Below are positions 27,593-38,251 of a stretch of DNA of 64,000 nucleotides, piece by piece (the stretch's first letter is position 1; each line of letters begins with the position of its first letter). The stretch spans positions 186,001 to 250,000 of the forward strand of contig QCDS01000001.1 in NCBI GenBank assembly GCA_003278685.1, given 5' to 3'. Under the pieces are notes generated by a model that had not been told where the DNA came from, searched no databases, and saw only the letters and a list, made by a program, of their open reading frames with translations. Origin of the DNA: Prochlorococcus sp. AG-355-K03 (GTDB lineage: Bacteria > Cyanobacteriota > Cyanobacteriia > PCC-6307 > Cyanobiaceae). The translations under genes and the position numbers were made by a program.

Positions 27593-27838
27593 TTAATTGT
27601 TTTTTGGGAAAACATCCAACATTGAAATATCAGAAAAACATTCAATATTAAGGCCTGCATTCTTGGCGTCTTCAATTAATAGTTGGGAATTTTCTTCAGA
27701 AATTATTACTGTACTATTTGACAAAGCTTCCCACTGATCATTCTCAAAGTGTGTTTGAAGCCATAACATTCCAAATGCGCTTTTTGGTTGAAGGGATTTA
27801 TTTAAATTGTTATCGATAGTTATCAAACAAATGTCCAT
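27593..27838 (-). CDS. Small conserved-looking protein upstream of glnB
   Basis: This 81-residue protein has no motif that I recognise. It is soluble and slightly acidic, and contains FGMLWLQTHFENDQWEAL in the middle and a C-terminal segment that ends DVFPKNN. It begins with ATG and lies directly upstream of glnB (24-base gap) with no terminator between them, so the two are likely co-transcribed. A candidate NtcA site precedes this gene and not glnB itself, which suggests that it is expressed under nitrogen control. The function is unknown. Confidence 0.72.
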   Translation of the reverse strand: MDICLITIDNNLNKSLQPKSAFGMLWLQTHFENDQWEALSNSTVIISEENSQLLIEDAKNAGLNIECFSDISMLDVFPKNN

Positions 27839-27859
27839 TAATTTTTCATTGAACTAATC

Positions 27860-27905
27860 ACATATAACCCTTTTGGCCGACATTATGAATGTTACAACTG
27901 ATACA
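27860..27905 (-). promoter_or_regulatory. Candidate NtcA-activated promoter for the small gene plus glnB
   Basis: On the minus strand, TGTATCAGTTGTAACA (27905 down to 27890) matches the NtcA consensus TGTA-N8-TACA at seven of eight fixed positions. After 22 bases there is TTATAT, usable as a -10 box. This is the spacing expected for a class II NtcA-activated promoter, in which the activator replaces the -35 box. The predicted leader to the ATG at 27838 is under 20 bases. glnB is a known NtcA target in cyanobacteria. Confidence 0.5.
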
Positions 27906-28026
27906 AAAATAAGATTTAACGGCTTTTGACTTAGTCAATTGTAATACTTAGATTTGTTGATACTTTTGCCAATTTTTATCTTTATATATAGTTTTTATAT
28001 AGGTTTAGTAAAAAGTTCTACTAAAA

Positions 28027-28437
28027 ATGAATAGAGCTAAATTAGATGATTCGACTCAAAGACCGCTATATGGTGAAAGAATTATTGAAGAATCAAAAAT
28101 AATTTGTTTCGATAATCCGAACAAGAAAAGAATTTATGAAATTTCTATTCAGTTACCTGAATTTACATGTAAGTGCCCTTTTTCTGGTTATCCAGATTTT
28201 GCAAAGCTAAATATTATTTATCAACCTAATTTGAGAGTCTATGAGTTGAAGTCTTTAAAGCTTTATATTAATAATTTTAGAGATATAAAAATATCACATG
28301 AGGAAGTTGTGAACAGAATTATGGATGATTTAGTGAATGAAGGTTCACCTCACTGGATACATTTAAACGCTGCATTTAACCCCAGAGGGAATGTTTCCAT
28401 GCAGTTAGATATTTTTAGTGGGCAGAAAAGAAATTAA
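28027..28437 (+). CDS. queF: NADPH-dependent 7-cyano-7-deazaguanine reductase
   Basis: The 136-residue enzyme reduces preQ0 to preQ1 in queuosine synthesis. The catalytic Cys lies in [12 protein letters not shown], and [14 protein letters not shown] carries the QueF family motif that binds NADPH. The length places it in the short, unimodular type I group. Its stop overlaps the stop of the convergent ccs1 gene by 4 bases. Confidence 0.96.
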   Translation: MNRAKLDDSTQRPLYGERIIEESKIICFDNPNKKRIYEISIQLPEFTCKCPFSGYPDFAKLNIIYQPNLRVYELKSLKLYINNFRDIKISHEEVVNRIMDDLVNEGSPHWIHLNAAFNPRGNVSMQLDIFSGQKRN

Positions 28438-29720
28438 AACTTTTTTATTTCTTCTGATAATTTAAAAAATTCTTTTTTAAAACCAACTAAATTTTTATTG
28501 CTTAAGCCTCCAATAGATAACTTTTGTGATTCTTTATTTACAAGAATCCATAATTGTTTAGTTGGTATAAGACTTACTATAGTTCCAAAAATTATTAAAA
28601 TAAAAGAAAAATAAATAAATGGTATAGAAGGATCATCTTTTATTATTAAACCACTGCTAGGAATTATTTTTTTCAGAGATACTTTTGATGAGTTAATTTC
28701 TAAAGGACTGTCATTGATATAGATATTATTCCCTGAAAAATTTTCTATATTCGAAATTTTAAGTGGACCATTTTCATTATCTATTGTTAAAAGGAAATTT
28801 TTTTTTGTTTCTGACCCTAATTCAATTAAAACTCCCCAAACTTGATTACCGATTTCGGGAATTTCCTTTAATTGTAATTGATAAAGGATATTATCTATTT
28901 CTAAAACAACATTTGATATTGCCCAATCTGCTTGATAAATAGTTAATCCTTTAAACCTAATTGGGTGATTAACTTTGGTGGTTTTTATTTCATTTAGATT
29001 TAGATCTTCAGAAGAAAAATTTAATTTTGAAATAAACTGTTTGGGTACACCATCACTTTCTCGTTCTATAGAAAAATCGACCAACTTTACATTTGCTTTT
29101 GAGTTTGTGCTCTCATTAAAAAGATTCAAACTTTCTCCAGGCAGTAAATATTGTTCTTTTGTTTGACTTGTAAAACTTCCATATGCTGAACCTATAAGTA
29201 AGACTATTAATCCGATATGTACAACTAAAGGGCCTATTTTTCCAATTAAACCCCTTCTTGCAGAAATATGACTTTTAAATTTGTGTGTTTTCCACCCTCT
29301 TTTTTTAAGTAATAAATCTACTTTTGGTATATGTTCTGCATCTTGATTGATTGGATGACTCGTAGTTAGTTGCAGTTTGCTAAATTTTTTTTCGCTCTTG
29401 TATTCAATCCATTTTAATGATGCTTTTAATGAGGGGATTTGCCTCCTGAAACTACAAGCTGCTAGAGAAATGCAAAGAAGAATCAATGTAAATAAAAACC
29501 AAAAGCTTGTATATATATGATCCAATTGAAGTATTAAGACTTTTTCTCCATCTAAAAATCCAAAAATGGGAGCACTATTGAAATGATCAATATAAAATTT
29601 ATTACTGCTACCTTGGGGTATAAAAGTACCTATGCCGCTTGTAATAGCTATGAAGATTATCAGTGATATGGCGAATCGTAAACTTGATATTTTTAATATT
29701 AGATTTTTAAAAATAATCAT
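28434..29720 (-). CDS. ccs1: Cytochrome c biogenesis protein Ccs1/ResB
   Basis: The 428-residue membrane protein belongs to the system II cytochrome c assembly machinery, where with CcsA it delivers haem to apocytochromes on the lumenal side of the thylakoid. Three helices are visible in the N-terminal 180 residues (about 14-31, 70-90 and 160-182), then a large lumenal domain, then a last helix near residue 370. [22 protein letters not shown] is reduced here to its key feature, a GIGTFIPQG motif typical of ResB. It is directly followed upstream by ccdA, and ccsA is not in this window. Confidence 0.93.
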   Translation of the reverse strand: MIIFKNLILKISSLRFAISLIIFIAITSGIGTFIPQGSSNKFYIDHFNSAPIFGFLDGEKVLILQLDHIYTSFWFLFTLILLCISLAACSFRRQIPSLKASLKWIEYKSEKKFSKLQLTTSHPINQDAEHIPKVDLLLKKRGWKTHKFKSHISARRGLIGKIGPLVVHIGLIVLLIGSAYGSFTSQTKEQYLLPGESLNLFNESTNSKANVKLVDFSIERESDGVPKQFISKLNFSSEDLNLNEIKTTKVNHPIRFKGLTIYQADWAISNVVLEIDNILYQLQLKEIPEIGNQVWGVLIELGSETKKNFLLTIDNENGPLKISNIENFSGNNIYINDSPLEINSSKVSLKKIIPSSGLIIKDDPSIPFIYFSFILIIFGTIVSLIPTKQLWILVNKESQKLSIGGLSNKNLVGFKKEFFKLSEEIKKF

Positions 29721-30377
29721 TTAAATCCAATTTGATAATAAATTTAATAACCCTAGGGAAACTAAAAATATCCCACTTAAAGTCGGAATTATTTGACTAA
29801 ATTTTCTAAGCGCTAAAAATTGTTTTAAGTTTTCTGCAGTAGCTCCTGCAACGATTAAAGGAATTACTTGGCCTATCCCAAAGAAAAATAAAAAAATAAT
29901 AGATATTGTAGGATTTTTAGCTTGTGATACCCAAGCCAGAAGAGTTGCTAAAACTGGAGTGATGCAAGGTGAAGAAGCTAGTCCAAAAGTAGTCCCTATG
30001 GCAAAAGGTGCTATAAATGTTGGTATTTTATCTTGAATTATTGTTAAGTCAGGTCCATTAGGGAACTGAAATTTTAGAATCCCTAGTAAATTTAAACCCA
30101 TTATTATTGCTATCAAGGCAACGATCGAAGTGTAATAAGATGGGATTTGCCCATATATCCTACCTAAGAATCCACTGGCAGCGCCAAGCGCAACGAGTGA
30201 GAAAACGACTCCTCCTGAAAAACTAATAAGTTTAAATTTATTTTTCTCTGTTCCTCCTATATAAGCAATTGTTACTGGAAGTAATGATAATGAGCATGGG
30301 CCAAGACTAGTTAAAAGCCCTGCGCTGAAAACCAAAAATATAGTAAATGGGCCAGGATTATTAAGGCCATTCTGCAT
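29721..30377 (-). CDS. ccdA: Cytochrome c biogenesis thiol transporter CcdA
   Basis: The 218-residue protein has six predicted membrane helices and the two conserved cysteines of CcdA, one in LGPCSLSLLP near residue 27 and one in SSPCITP. It carries reducing power across the thylakoid membrane to keep apocytochrome c haem-binding cysteines reduced. It abuts ccs1 without a gap, so the pair forms one operon for system II cytochrome c maturation. Confidence 0.94.
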   Translation of the reverse strand: MQNGLNNPGPFTIFLVFSAGLLTSLGPCSLSLLPVTIAYIGGTEKNKFKLISFSGGVVFSLVALGAASGFLGRIYGQIPSYYTSIVALIAIIMGLNLLGILKFQFPNGPDLTIIQDKIPTFIAPFAIGTTFGLASSPCITPVLATLLAWVSQAKNPTISIIFLFFFGIGQVIPLIVAGATAENLKQFLALRKFSQIIPTLSGIFLVSLGLLNLLSNWI

Positions 30378-30459
30378 AAGCAGATTACCATTTTGAGATA
30401 ATTCTGAAATAACTAAATTAAATGATTCGATAGCTTGAGTTAAATCTTATAAATTCTAA

Positions 30460-31695
30460 CTAATTAAGAGTCTTTCGTGTACTAATCATACCTATGAAGC
30501 CTGTAGATTCTAATGAACATCTCAGTAACATCCCTGCAATAAAAAATGATGCTATTAATGAATTACCACCATAACTAATGAAAGGTAGTGGTAAGCCGGT
30601 AGTCGGCATAGAGCCTGTTGCTACAGCAATATGCATTATTGATTGACCTATCAACAATACACCACATCCAATAGAAACTAATTTTGTATAGTTGTTCCTG
30701 GACTTTAGAGCAATTCTTACAGTTATATAAGAGAAAACTGTTAGAAAACCTAGGAATATAGTACAACCTAACAAACCAAATTCTTCAGCAAAAATGGCAA
30801 AAATAAAATCTGTGTACATAAAAGGTAGGTACTGTAATTTTTGTATAGACAAGCCAAAACCTTGACCGAATAGACCACCTGAACCTATAGCTAATAAACT
30901 TTGAACCAATTGAAATCCACTTTCCTGTTGATCTTCCCAAGGATTAAGAAATGAAGTAACTCTAAGTTTTTGATATTCGTTATTGAGGATACTAATAAAT
31001 CCAGTAATAAATCCTAATGAGGCAAATGAGCAGAGAGAACTTAGTTTTACGCCCCCACAAAAACCCATTACCCAAAAAAGAATTCCAGTTAATGATGCAG
31101 TACTTAAATTAGGCTGCTTTAAAATTAATAAAATTAATAATCCAAAAGAGAATATTGAAATTAATTTTTTATCATTCTTAATCAGATTCCAATGAGCGAA
31201 AAGGTTAGAAGCTTCTAGAATCAGAAAAGGCTTAATTAATTCAGATGGTTGTAGACGTAAATTTCCCAGTACAAGCCATCGTGAAGATCCGTTAACTGTA
31301 ATTCCAGTAATATTGGTAAGAAATATTAGAAAGAATAAAATAAAAAAAATAATTCTTGAAAACTTTAAAAGATTTCTAATGTTTGTATTCAGAACAAAAT
31401 AAAATAGACCGATTCCTGGAATTGTCCAAACAATTTGTTTTTTTAAGAAGTAAGCCCAATTTCCCATTTCCCTACTAGCCACCCACCAACTTGATGATCC
31501 AAGAATGCAAATCCCTGATATTGACCAAATTCCAATGAGAACAACGAGGATTTTTGCCTCATAGGGCCATATTGCCCAAGGTAAGGGAAAAATAGACTCT
31601 GTTAAAATGCTTAAATTTTTTTTGTAATTAGAACTAAAGGTTTTTTTTCTTTTAGAAATTCTTTTATATTTTATTTTTTCTTGACTTATCTCCAA
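30460..31695 (-). CDS. ftsW: Cell division protein FtsW (SEDS glycosyltransferase)
   Basis: The 411-residue protein has about ten membrane helices and the SEDS family features: a large loop with SRWLVLGNLRLQPSELIKP, and near the end GLPLPFISYGGNSL. SEDS proteins polymerise peptidoglycan glycan strands; FtsW acts at the septum. RodA is the alternative, but the TGLPLPFISYGG motif and the absence of a pbp2/mre context favour FtsW. The first 40 residues are basic and cytoplasmic. The gene diverges from the ATP synthase operon. Confidence 0.92.
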   Translation of the reverse strand: MEISQEKIKYKRISKRKKTFSSNYKKNLSILTESIFPLPWAIWPYEAKILVVLIGIWSISGICILGSSSWWVASREMGNWAYFLKKQIVWTIPGIGLFYFVLNTNIRNLLKFSRIIFFILFFLIFLTNITGITVNGSSRWLVLGNLRLQPSELIKPFLILEASNLFAHWNLIKNDKKLISIFSFGLLILLILKQPNLSTASLTGILFWVMGFCGGVKLSSLCSFASLGFITGFISILNNEYQKLRVTSFLNPWEDQQESGFQLVQSLLAIGSGGLFGQGFGLSIQKLQYLPFMYTDFIFAIFAEEFGLLGCTIFLGFLTVFSYITVRIALKSRNNYTKLVSIGCGVLLIGQSIMHIAVATGSMPTTGLPLPFISYGGNSLIASFFIAGMLLRCSLESTGFIGMISTRKTLN

Positions 31696-31896
31696 TTTTT
31701 TAGATGTATATGTACTATTGAGACGTTTAATTGAGATTTTGCCAAGTCTTTTATTAACGTTTTAAAGTGTTATAGCAATGAACAAAAATGATTTTTCATA
31801 ACTTTTATTTTTAAAGAATAAAGTAAAAAATGGTCTACAGATTCATGATAAATCTTAAGAATTAATTTTTTATAGAAAAAAACTAGCTAAAAGGCA

Positions 31897-31952
31897 CCTC
31901 TCCGTGATAGATTCCGTGAGTTTATATACTTACTTCAAACCATTTAGAGAGG
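31897..31952 (+). promoter_or_regulatory. Leader pairing that could mask the atp1 ribosome binding site
   Basis: In the leader of the ATP synthase operon, CCTCTC at 31897-31902 is complementary to GAGAGG at 31947-31952. The latter is the only purine-rich Shine-Dalgarno-like element before the ATG at 31964. The six base pairs would hide it in an RNA hairpin with a 44-base loop. CCGTGA is repeated twice inside the loop. The pairing is visible in the sequence; a regulatory role is inference. Confidence 0.3.
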
Positions 31953-31963
31953 GTTTCTAAACT

Positions 31964-32440
31964 ATGTTCACATCAGTGGACTCAAATAGAAAAAAACTTG
32001 CGCATCCTTCTAATAAGAATGTTCAATGTCCGCAATCCCTGAATAATTCGATCATCAAAGAAAGTAAATCTGGCATTGCCAATCAAATAGATAATTTGCT
32101 TTCTCAAAATGATGAATACACAAAATTGCAACTAACAATTTTTGGAATTACATTTATTGTTTCTATTTTATTAGCGTCAATAACTGGAATTTTTCTTGGA
32201 TTTACTTTTGGTTTAAGTATTTTTATAGGTGCAATTGCAGGCATTTTTTACCTACGTTTGCTTGCTAAAAGTATAGGGAAACTTGGTAGAGAATCATCAG
32301 GTGTATCAAAATTGCAACTATTAGTTCCAGTTTGCCTCTTTATTTTTGCGAGCAAGCTAGGATCTTTAGATATTTTTCCTGCAATGATAGGTTTTTTCAT
32401 TTATAAGCCTTCACTAATTCTTTATTTTTCTCGTTCTTAA
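31964..32440 (+). CDS. atp1: ATP synthase protein I (Atp1)
   Basis: The 158-residue membrane protein is the first gene of the ATP synthase operon, as is usual in cyanobacteria. After a polar N-terminal 50 residues it has helices at about 60-80, 83-100 and 120-150. Atp1/AtpI proteins assist assembly of the c-ring and are not part of the final enzyme. Sequence conservation is low, and the call rests on position and topology. Confidence 0.88.
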   Translation: MFTSVDSNRKKLAHPSNKNVQCPQSLNNSIIKESKSGIANQIDNLLSQNDEYTKLQLTIFGITFIVSILLASITGIFLGFTFGLSIFIGAIAGIFYLRLLAKSIGKLGRESSGVSKLQLLVPVCLFIFASKLGSLDIFPAMIGFFIYKPSLILYFSRS

Positions 32441-32461
32441 GTAAATTTTTTTTCAAAACAA

Positions 32462-33187
32462 ATGTTTTTTAATTCCTTGCTAACAAATTTTGCAGCATTA
32501 GAAGTCGGTCAACATCTTTATTGGCAAATTGGAAATATCAGACTTCATGGGCAGGTATTTTTAACATCTTGGATTTTATTAGGAGCTTTATTAGTTTTTA
32601 TTTCCCTAGGAACTAAAAAAATGGAAAATGATCCTAAAGGCCTTCAAAACTTGCTTGAGTTCCTTTGGGATTACATAAGAGATCTTGCTAGGACGCAGAT
32701 AGGTGAAAAAGTTTATAGAGATTGGATGCCATTCATAGGCACTTTATTTTTATTCGTCTTTGTTAGTAATTGGGGCGGAGCTTTAATTCCTTGGAGATTG
32801 ATTAAGTTACCAAGTGGAGAATTAGGAGCACCTACTGCAGATATCAATACAACTATAGCCTTGGCTTTATTGGTTTCACTTTCTTATTTCTATGCAGGTT
32901 TAAGCAATAAGGGTTGGAGATACTTTGAATACTATGTTCATCCAACTCCAATTATGCTTCCTTTCAAAATTCTAGAGGACTTTACGAAACCTTTATCACT
33001 CTCTTTTAGGCTATTTGGAAATATTTTGGCTGATGAACTTGTAGTTGGGGTTCTGGTTTTTTTAGTTCCGCTAATTCTCCCAATACCAGTTATGTTCCTA
33101 GGATTATTTACTAGTGCAATTCAGGCATTGATTTTCGCAACTTTAGCGGCCTACTACATTGGAGAAGCTGTTGAAGAACATCATTAG
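32462..33187 (+). CDS. atpB: ATP synthase F0 subunit a
   Basis: The 241-residue subunit a forms the proton half-channels. [17 protein letters not shown] contains the essential Arg on the helix facing the c-ring, and GEAVEEHH closes the protein as in other cyanobacteria. Five or six membrane helices are predicted. In plastid nomenclature this gene is atpI. A 162-base structured leader separates it from atpE. Confidence 0.98.
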   Translation: MFFNSLLTNFAALEVGQHLYWQIGNIRLHGQVFLTSWILLGALLVFISLGTKKMENDPKGLQNLLEFLWDYIRDLARTQIGEKVYRDWMPFIGTLFLFVFVSNWGGALIPWRLIKLPSGELGAPTADINTTIALALLVSLSYFYAGLSNKGWRYFEYYVHPTPIMLPFKILEDFTKPLSLSFRLFGNILADELVVGVLVFLVPLILPIPVMFLGLFTSAIQALIFATLAAYYIGEAVEEHH

Positions 33188-33207
33188 CTGTCTTCTAATA
33201 CATTCGG

Positions 33208-33300
33208 ACGCTTTTACAAAGGGTCTGTAATCTGGCAAAATATCTAATCGCGTAGGTCTGAAAATATCAGACCCATTCTTAAAAAAGGATGTCCAAGCGT
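33208..33300 (+). promoter_or_regulatory. Structured leader upstream of the c-subunit gene
   Basis: The gap between atpB and atpE is unusually long for this operon and contains pairing segments. A perfect 7-bp hairpin, GGTCTGA-AAATA-TCAGACC, lies at 33255-33273. A second possible pairing joins ACGCTT at 33208-33213 with AAGCGT at 33295-33300 and would enclose the first. No long U-tract follows, so it is not a classical terminator. Such a structure could raise translation or stability of the c-subunit mRNA, which is needed in many copies; that role is inference. Confidence 0.4.
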
Positions 33301-33331
33301 GTATGACAACAAAGATTATCACAAGTATTAA

Positions 33332-33595
<264 letters not shown>

Positions 33596-33663
33596 AAGTT
33601 AATATTGCTTCTAATCCTTATTAGCAATATTTAAATTTAATTTTTTAACTTCAACTGAATCAT

Positions 33664-34125
33664 ATGTTGGCCTTTAATTTTTTTGGTGCTACAGAGGGTG
33701 GATTATTTGACATAAATGCCACTTTGCCACTAATGGCGATACAAGTAGTTGCGCTTACTTACATATTAAATTCTCTTTTTTTTAAGCCTGTTGGCAATGT
33801 TGTAGAAAAAAGAGAAAAGTTTGTAAGTAACAATATTATTGAGGCCAAAAATAAACTTTCTGAGGTTAAAAAATTAGAAGCTGATTTATTAACCCAGCTT
33901 CAAAGTGCTCGTACAGAAGCTCAAAGAATTGTGAGCGAAGCTGAGAATGAGTCTGACAAGCTCTATAAAGAAGCACTAGAACTTGCTAACAATGAAGCAA
34001 ATGCTTCAAAAGAAAAAGCAAGACTAGAAATTGAAAGTCAGACGTCTGCTGCTCGTGATCAACTTTCTAAACAGGCTGATGATCTAAGCGAACTTATTGT
34101 TAATAGATTGATTCTAGAAAAATGA
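33664..34125 (+). CDS. atpG: ATP synthase F0 subunit b'
   Basis: The 153-residue protein has one N-terminal membrane helix (about residues 20-42) and a long charged coiled coil. Photosynthetic bacteria and cyanobacteria use a b/b' heterodimer as the stator stalk, and this is the b' member, placed before b. The name atpG follows cyanobacterial usage; the E. coli atpG is the gamma subunit. It overlaps atpF by 4 bases. Confidence 0.95.
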   Translation: MLAFNFFGATEGGLFDINATLPLMAIQVVALTYILNSLFFKPVGNVVEKREKFVSNNIIEAKNKLSEVKKLEADLLTQLQSARTEAQRIVSEAENESDKLYKEALELANNEANASKEKARLEIESQTSAARDQLSKQADDLSELIVNRLILEK

Positions 34126-34634
34126 ATTTAACTCTTTTAGCTACAGAAGGTTTTGGATTGAATTTCAACTTATTCGAAACTAATATCCTTAATTGGGCTG
34201 TAGTAGTTTTCGGTCTCTATAAATTTTTGCCTGGTTTCCTAGGTAAAATGCTTCAAAAAAGGAGAGAGGGAATCCTTCTTGAATTAAAAGATGCTGAAGA
34301 TCGACTCCTAAATGCAACGAAAGCTTTAGAAAAGGCGAAGAAAGATTTATCTTCAGCAGAAGAAAAAGCTTCTCAAATAAAAGCAGATTCTCTTAAAAGA
34401 TCTGAATCAATCAGAATGGAAAGTGAGAAAAAAGCGATAGAGGAGATGGCACGAATTAAACAAAGTGCAATCTCTGATGAGAGCTCTGAAGCATCCAGAG
34501 CAATTTCTCAACTTCGAAAAGAAGCTGTTGAACTGGCAATTAAGAAAGCTTTAGATTCTCTACCAAATCGACTTGATAAAACAACACAAGAAAATTTGGT
34601 AACTCAATCAATTAACAATATTGAGGTGAACTAA
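34122..34634 (+). CDS. atpF: ATP synthase F0 subunit b
   Basis: The 170-residue subunit b has an N-terminal membrane segment around residues 24-42 ([20 protein letters not shown]) and a coiled-coil body from [14 protein letters not shown] onward. It pairs with b' to form the peripheral stalk that holds alpha/beta still. It overlaps b' at its start and the delta gene at its stop, indicating coupled translation. Confidence 0.96.
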   Translation: MNLTLLATEGFGLNFNLFETNILNWAVVVFGLYKFLPGFLGKMLQKRREGILLELKDAEDRLLNATKALEKAKKDLSSAEEKASQIKADSLKRSESIRMESEKKAIEEMARIKQSAISDESSEASRAISQLRKEAVELAIKKALDSLPNRLDKTTQENLVTQSINNIEVN

Positions 34635-35176
34635 TGCCACTTTTAAATTCAGTTACTACACCATACGCAGAGGCATTACTTCAAGTTGTGAATGAAAATT
34701 CGCAAACTGAAGAGATGGTTTCTGAGGTTAAACAACTCTTGGAATTAATAAATGATTCCCCTGAATTGGAGAAGGCACTATCCTCCCCCATTTTAGAGAC
34801 AGATGCCAAGAAGAAAATCATTGTTGAAATTTTTTCAAATAAGGTTAATTCTTCTTTACTGAATTTCTTAAAATTATTGGCCGATAGGCAAAGAATTGGA
34901 ATCCTTACTTCAATTCTTGATAGGTTTTTAGAGATTTACCGAGAGAATAGTAAAATTGCATTGGCAACTGTTACTTCTGCAGTCGAGCTTACTGATGAAC
35001 AGAAAGGTTTAATTACCAAAAAGATCATCAATATTGCTGGAACAGAAAAATTAGAACTTGTAACTAAAATCGACCCATCTCTTATTGGTGGTTTCGTCGC
35101 CAGTGTAGGATCAAAAGTAATTGATGCTTCTCTTGCTTCACAAATAAGAAAACTTGGCTTATCTCTTTCCAAGTAA
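34634..35176 (+). CDS. atpH: ATP synthase F1 subunit delta
   Basis: The 180-residue delta subunit joins the peripheral stalk to the top of F1. The N-terminal helical bundle (about residues 1-110) and the C-terminal conserved segment DPSLIGGFVASVGSKVIDASL are clear. The order between b and alpha is the standard one. The plastid name is atpD. Confidence 0.96.
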   Translation: MPLLNSVTTPYAEALLQVVNENSQTEEMVSEVKQLLELINDSPELEKALSSPILETDAKKKIIVEIFSNKVNSSLLNFLKLLADRQRIGILTSILDRFLEIYRENSKIALATVTSAVELTDEQKGLITKKIINIAGTEKLELVTKIDPSLIGGFVASVGSKVIDASLASQIRKLGLSLSK

Positions 35177-35194
35177 CTTTTAAATCAACCTTAA

Positions 35195-36724
<1,530 letters not shown>

Positions 36725-36742
36725 ATTTATTTAGGAGATACC

Positions 36743-37693
36743 ATGGCAAATCTTAAAGAGATTAGAGATCGAATCGTTTCCGTTAAAAATACAAGAAAAA
36801 TAACGGAGGCTATGAGACTTGTTGCAGCTGCAAAAGTTAGGAGAGCTCAAGATCAAGTTCTTAAAAGTAGACCTTTTGCAGATAAACTTGCACGAGTCTT
36901 AGAAAATATTCAATCTAGAGTACAACTTGAGGCTGTCGACTCTCCTCTATTATCCAAGAGAGAAGTAAATAGTATCACCTTGGTTTGTATAACTGCTGAC
37001 AGAGGTTTATGCGGTGGTTACAACACAAATATTATAAAAAAGGTAGAAATAAGATACGCAGAATTAGTCAAACAAGGTTATCAGCCAAATTTAATTTTGG
37101 TAGGGAAGAAAGCTATTGGATATTTTCAAAATAGAAAGGATAGATATGTAATTAAAAGTACTTTCAAAGAACTAGAACAGGTACCAACAGTCAAGGATTC
37201 CGAAGGAGTTACAAATGAGATTTTAGCTGAATTTCTTTCAGAAAATTCTGATAGGGTGGAAATTATTTACACGAAATTCATTACTCTAGTTAGCTGCGCG
37301 CCTGTCATTCAAACACTATTGCCACTTGACCCTCAAGGAATTGCTGAGGAAAACGATGAAATTTTTAGGTTGACTACAAAAGATAGTAAGTTACTTGTTG
37401 AAAAATCAAATATTGAAAAAAGTGATTCAGAGAAATTACCTTCAGATATTGTTTTTGAACAAAGTCCTGATCAACTATTAGATTCGTTATTACCATTATA
37501 TTTGCAGAATCAGGTACTAAGAGCTCTGCAAGAGTCGGCAGCTTCAGAATTAGCTTGCAGGATGACTGCTATGAATAATGCGAGTGATAATGCTAAAGAA
37601 TTAGCAAGTACTTTGAATCTAACTTATAACAAAGCAAGACAAGCAGCCATTACTCAAGAAATATTAGAAGTTGTAGGTGGTTCAGCAGTTTAG
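36743..37693 (+). CDS. atpC: ATP synthase F1 subunit gamma
   Basis: The 316-residue gamma subunit is the central rotor shaft. The N-terminal MANLKEIRDRIVSVKNTRKITEAM and C-terminal region with MTAMNNASDNA form the coiled coil. At about residues 200-245 it has the extra segment found in cyanobacterial gamma, without the two regulatory cysteines of chloroplasts. The name atpC for gamma follows plastid and cyanobacterial usage; E. coli calls it atpG. It ends the main ATP synthase operon. Confidence 0.97.
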   Translation: MANLKEIRDRIVSVKNTRKITEAMRLVAAAKVRRAQDQVLKSRPFADKLARVLENIQSRVQLEAVDSPLLSKREVNSITLVCITADRGLCGGYNTNIIKKVEIRYAELVKQGYQPNLILVGKKAIGYFQNRKDRYVIKSTFKELEQVPTVKDSEGVTNEILAEFLSENSDRVEIIYTKFITLVSCAPVIQTLLPLDPQGIAEENDEIFRLTTKDSKLLVEKSNIEKSDSEKLPSDIVFEQSPDQLLDSLLPLYLQNQVLRALQESAASELACRMTAMNNASDNAKELASTLNLTYNKARQAAITQEILEVVGGSAV

Positions 37694-37709
37694 CAATAAG
37701 ATTTAGGAT

Positions 37710-38036
37710 ATGCCTGAATACAATATTAAAGTTCAATTTGAGCAAAATACTTTTAGTTTTTTATGTTCTGAAGATCAAGATATTATTTCGGCGGCAAAAA
37801 TGAATGGAATAGATTTACCAAGTAGTTGTTGTTCTGGAGTTTGTACAGATTGTGCATCCATGATATTGGAAGGATCTGTAGATCAGGAAGATGCTATGGG
37901 ATTAAATGATGATTTACGGGAAAAGGGCTTTGCACTTTTGTGTGTAGCATACCCCAAGTCAGATTTGAATATTGTTATTGGTAAAGAAGTCGAAGATGAT
38001 TTATATAATGATCAATTTGGTAAATATCAAAAATGA
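37710..38036 (+). CDS. [2Fe-2S] plant-type ferredoxin
   Basis: The 108-residue protein has the plant-type ferredoxin fold with cluster ligands C40, C45, C48 (SSCCSGVCTDC) and C78 (LLCVAYP). An additional Cys at 41 adjoins the first ligand. It differs from the main photosynthetic PetF in its longer C-terminal tail (EVEDDLYNDQFGKYQK) and less acidic surface, so it is probably a specialised ferredoxin. It starts 16 bases after the gamma gene and overlaps the next small gene by 4 bases. Confidence 0.93.
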   Translation: MPEYNIKVQFEQNTFSFLCSEDQDIISAAKMNGIDLPSSCCSGVCTDCASMILEGSVDQEDAMGLNDDLREKGFALLCVAYPKSDLNIVIGKEVEDDLYNDQFGKYQK

Positions 38037-38224
38037 AATTAAGTTCTGTTGATTATTATTTAGATTGGCCAGTTTCAATAAAATTAAAAAATTTAAGGGA
38101 ATTCATCATTACAAATTTAGAAAAAAAAGGAGATTTAATTCGATGGTCAATTGTTGATATTCAAAATTCTATTGACTCTTTTGGAACAAAAAAACTTAAA
38201 ATTAAAGCTGTCATAGCTAATTAA
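38033..38224 (+). CDS. Small hypothetical protein downstream of ferredoxin
   Basis: This 63-residue soluble protein has no motif that I recognise. It begins MKLSSVDYYLDWPVSIKLKN and contains LIRWSIVDIQ. The start overlaps the ferredoxin stop (ATGA), strong evidence of translational coupling, so it may act with that ferredoxin. DUF3326 follows after 27 bases. Confidence 0.75.
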   Translation: MKLSSVDYYLDWPVSIKLKNLREFIITNLEKKGDLIRWSIVDIQNSIDSFGTKKLKIKAVIAN

Positions 38225-38251
38225 AAAATATAAATTGGAATATTTTTAATA

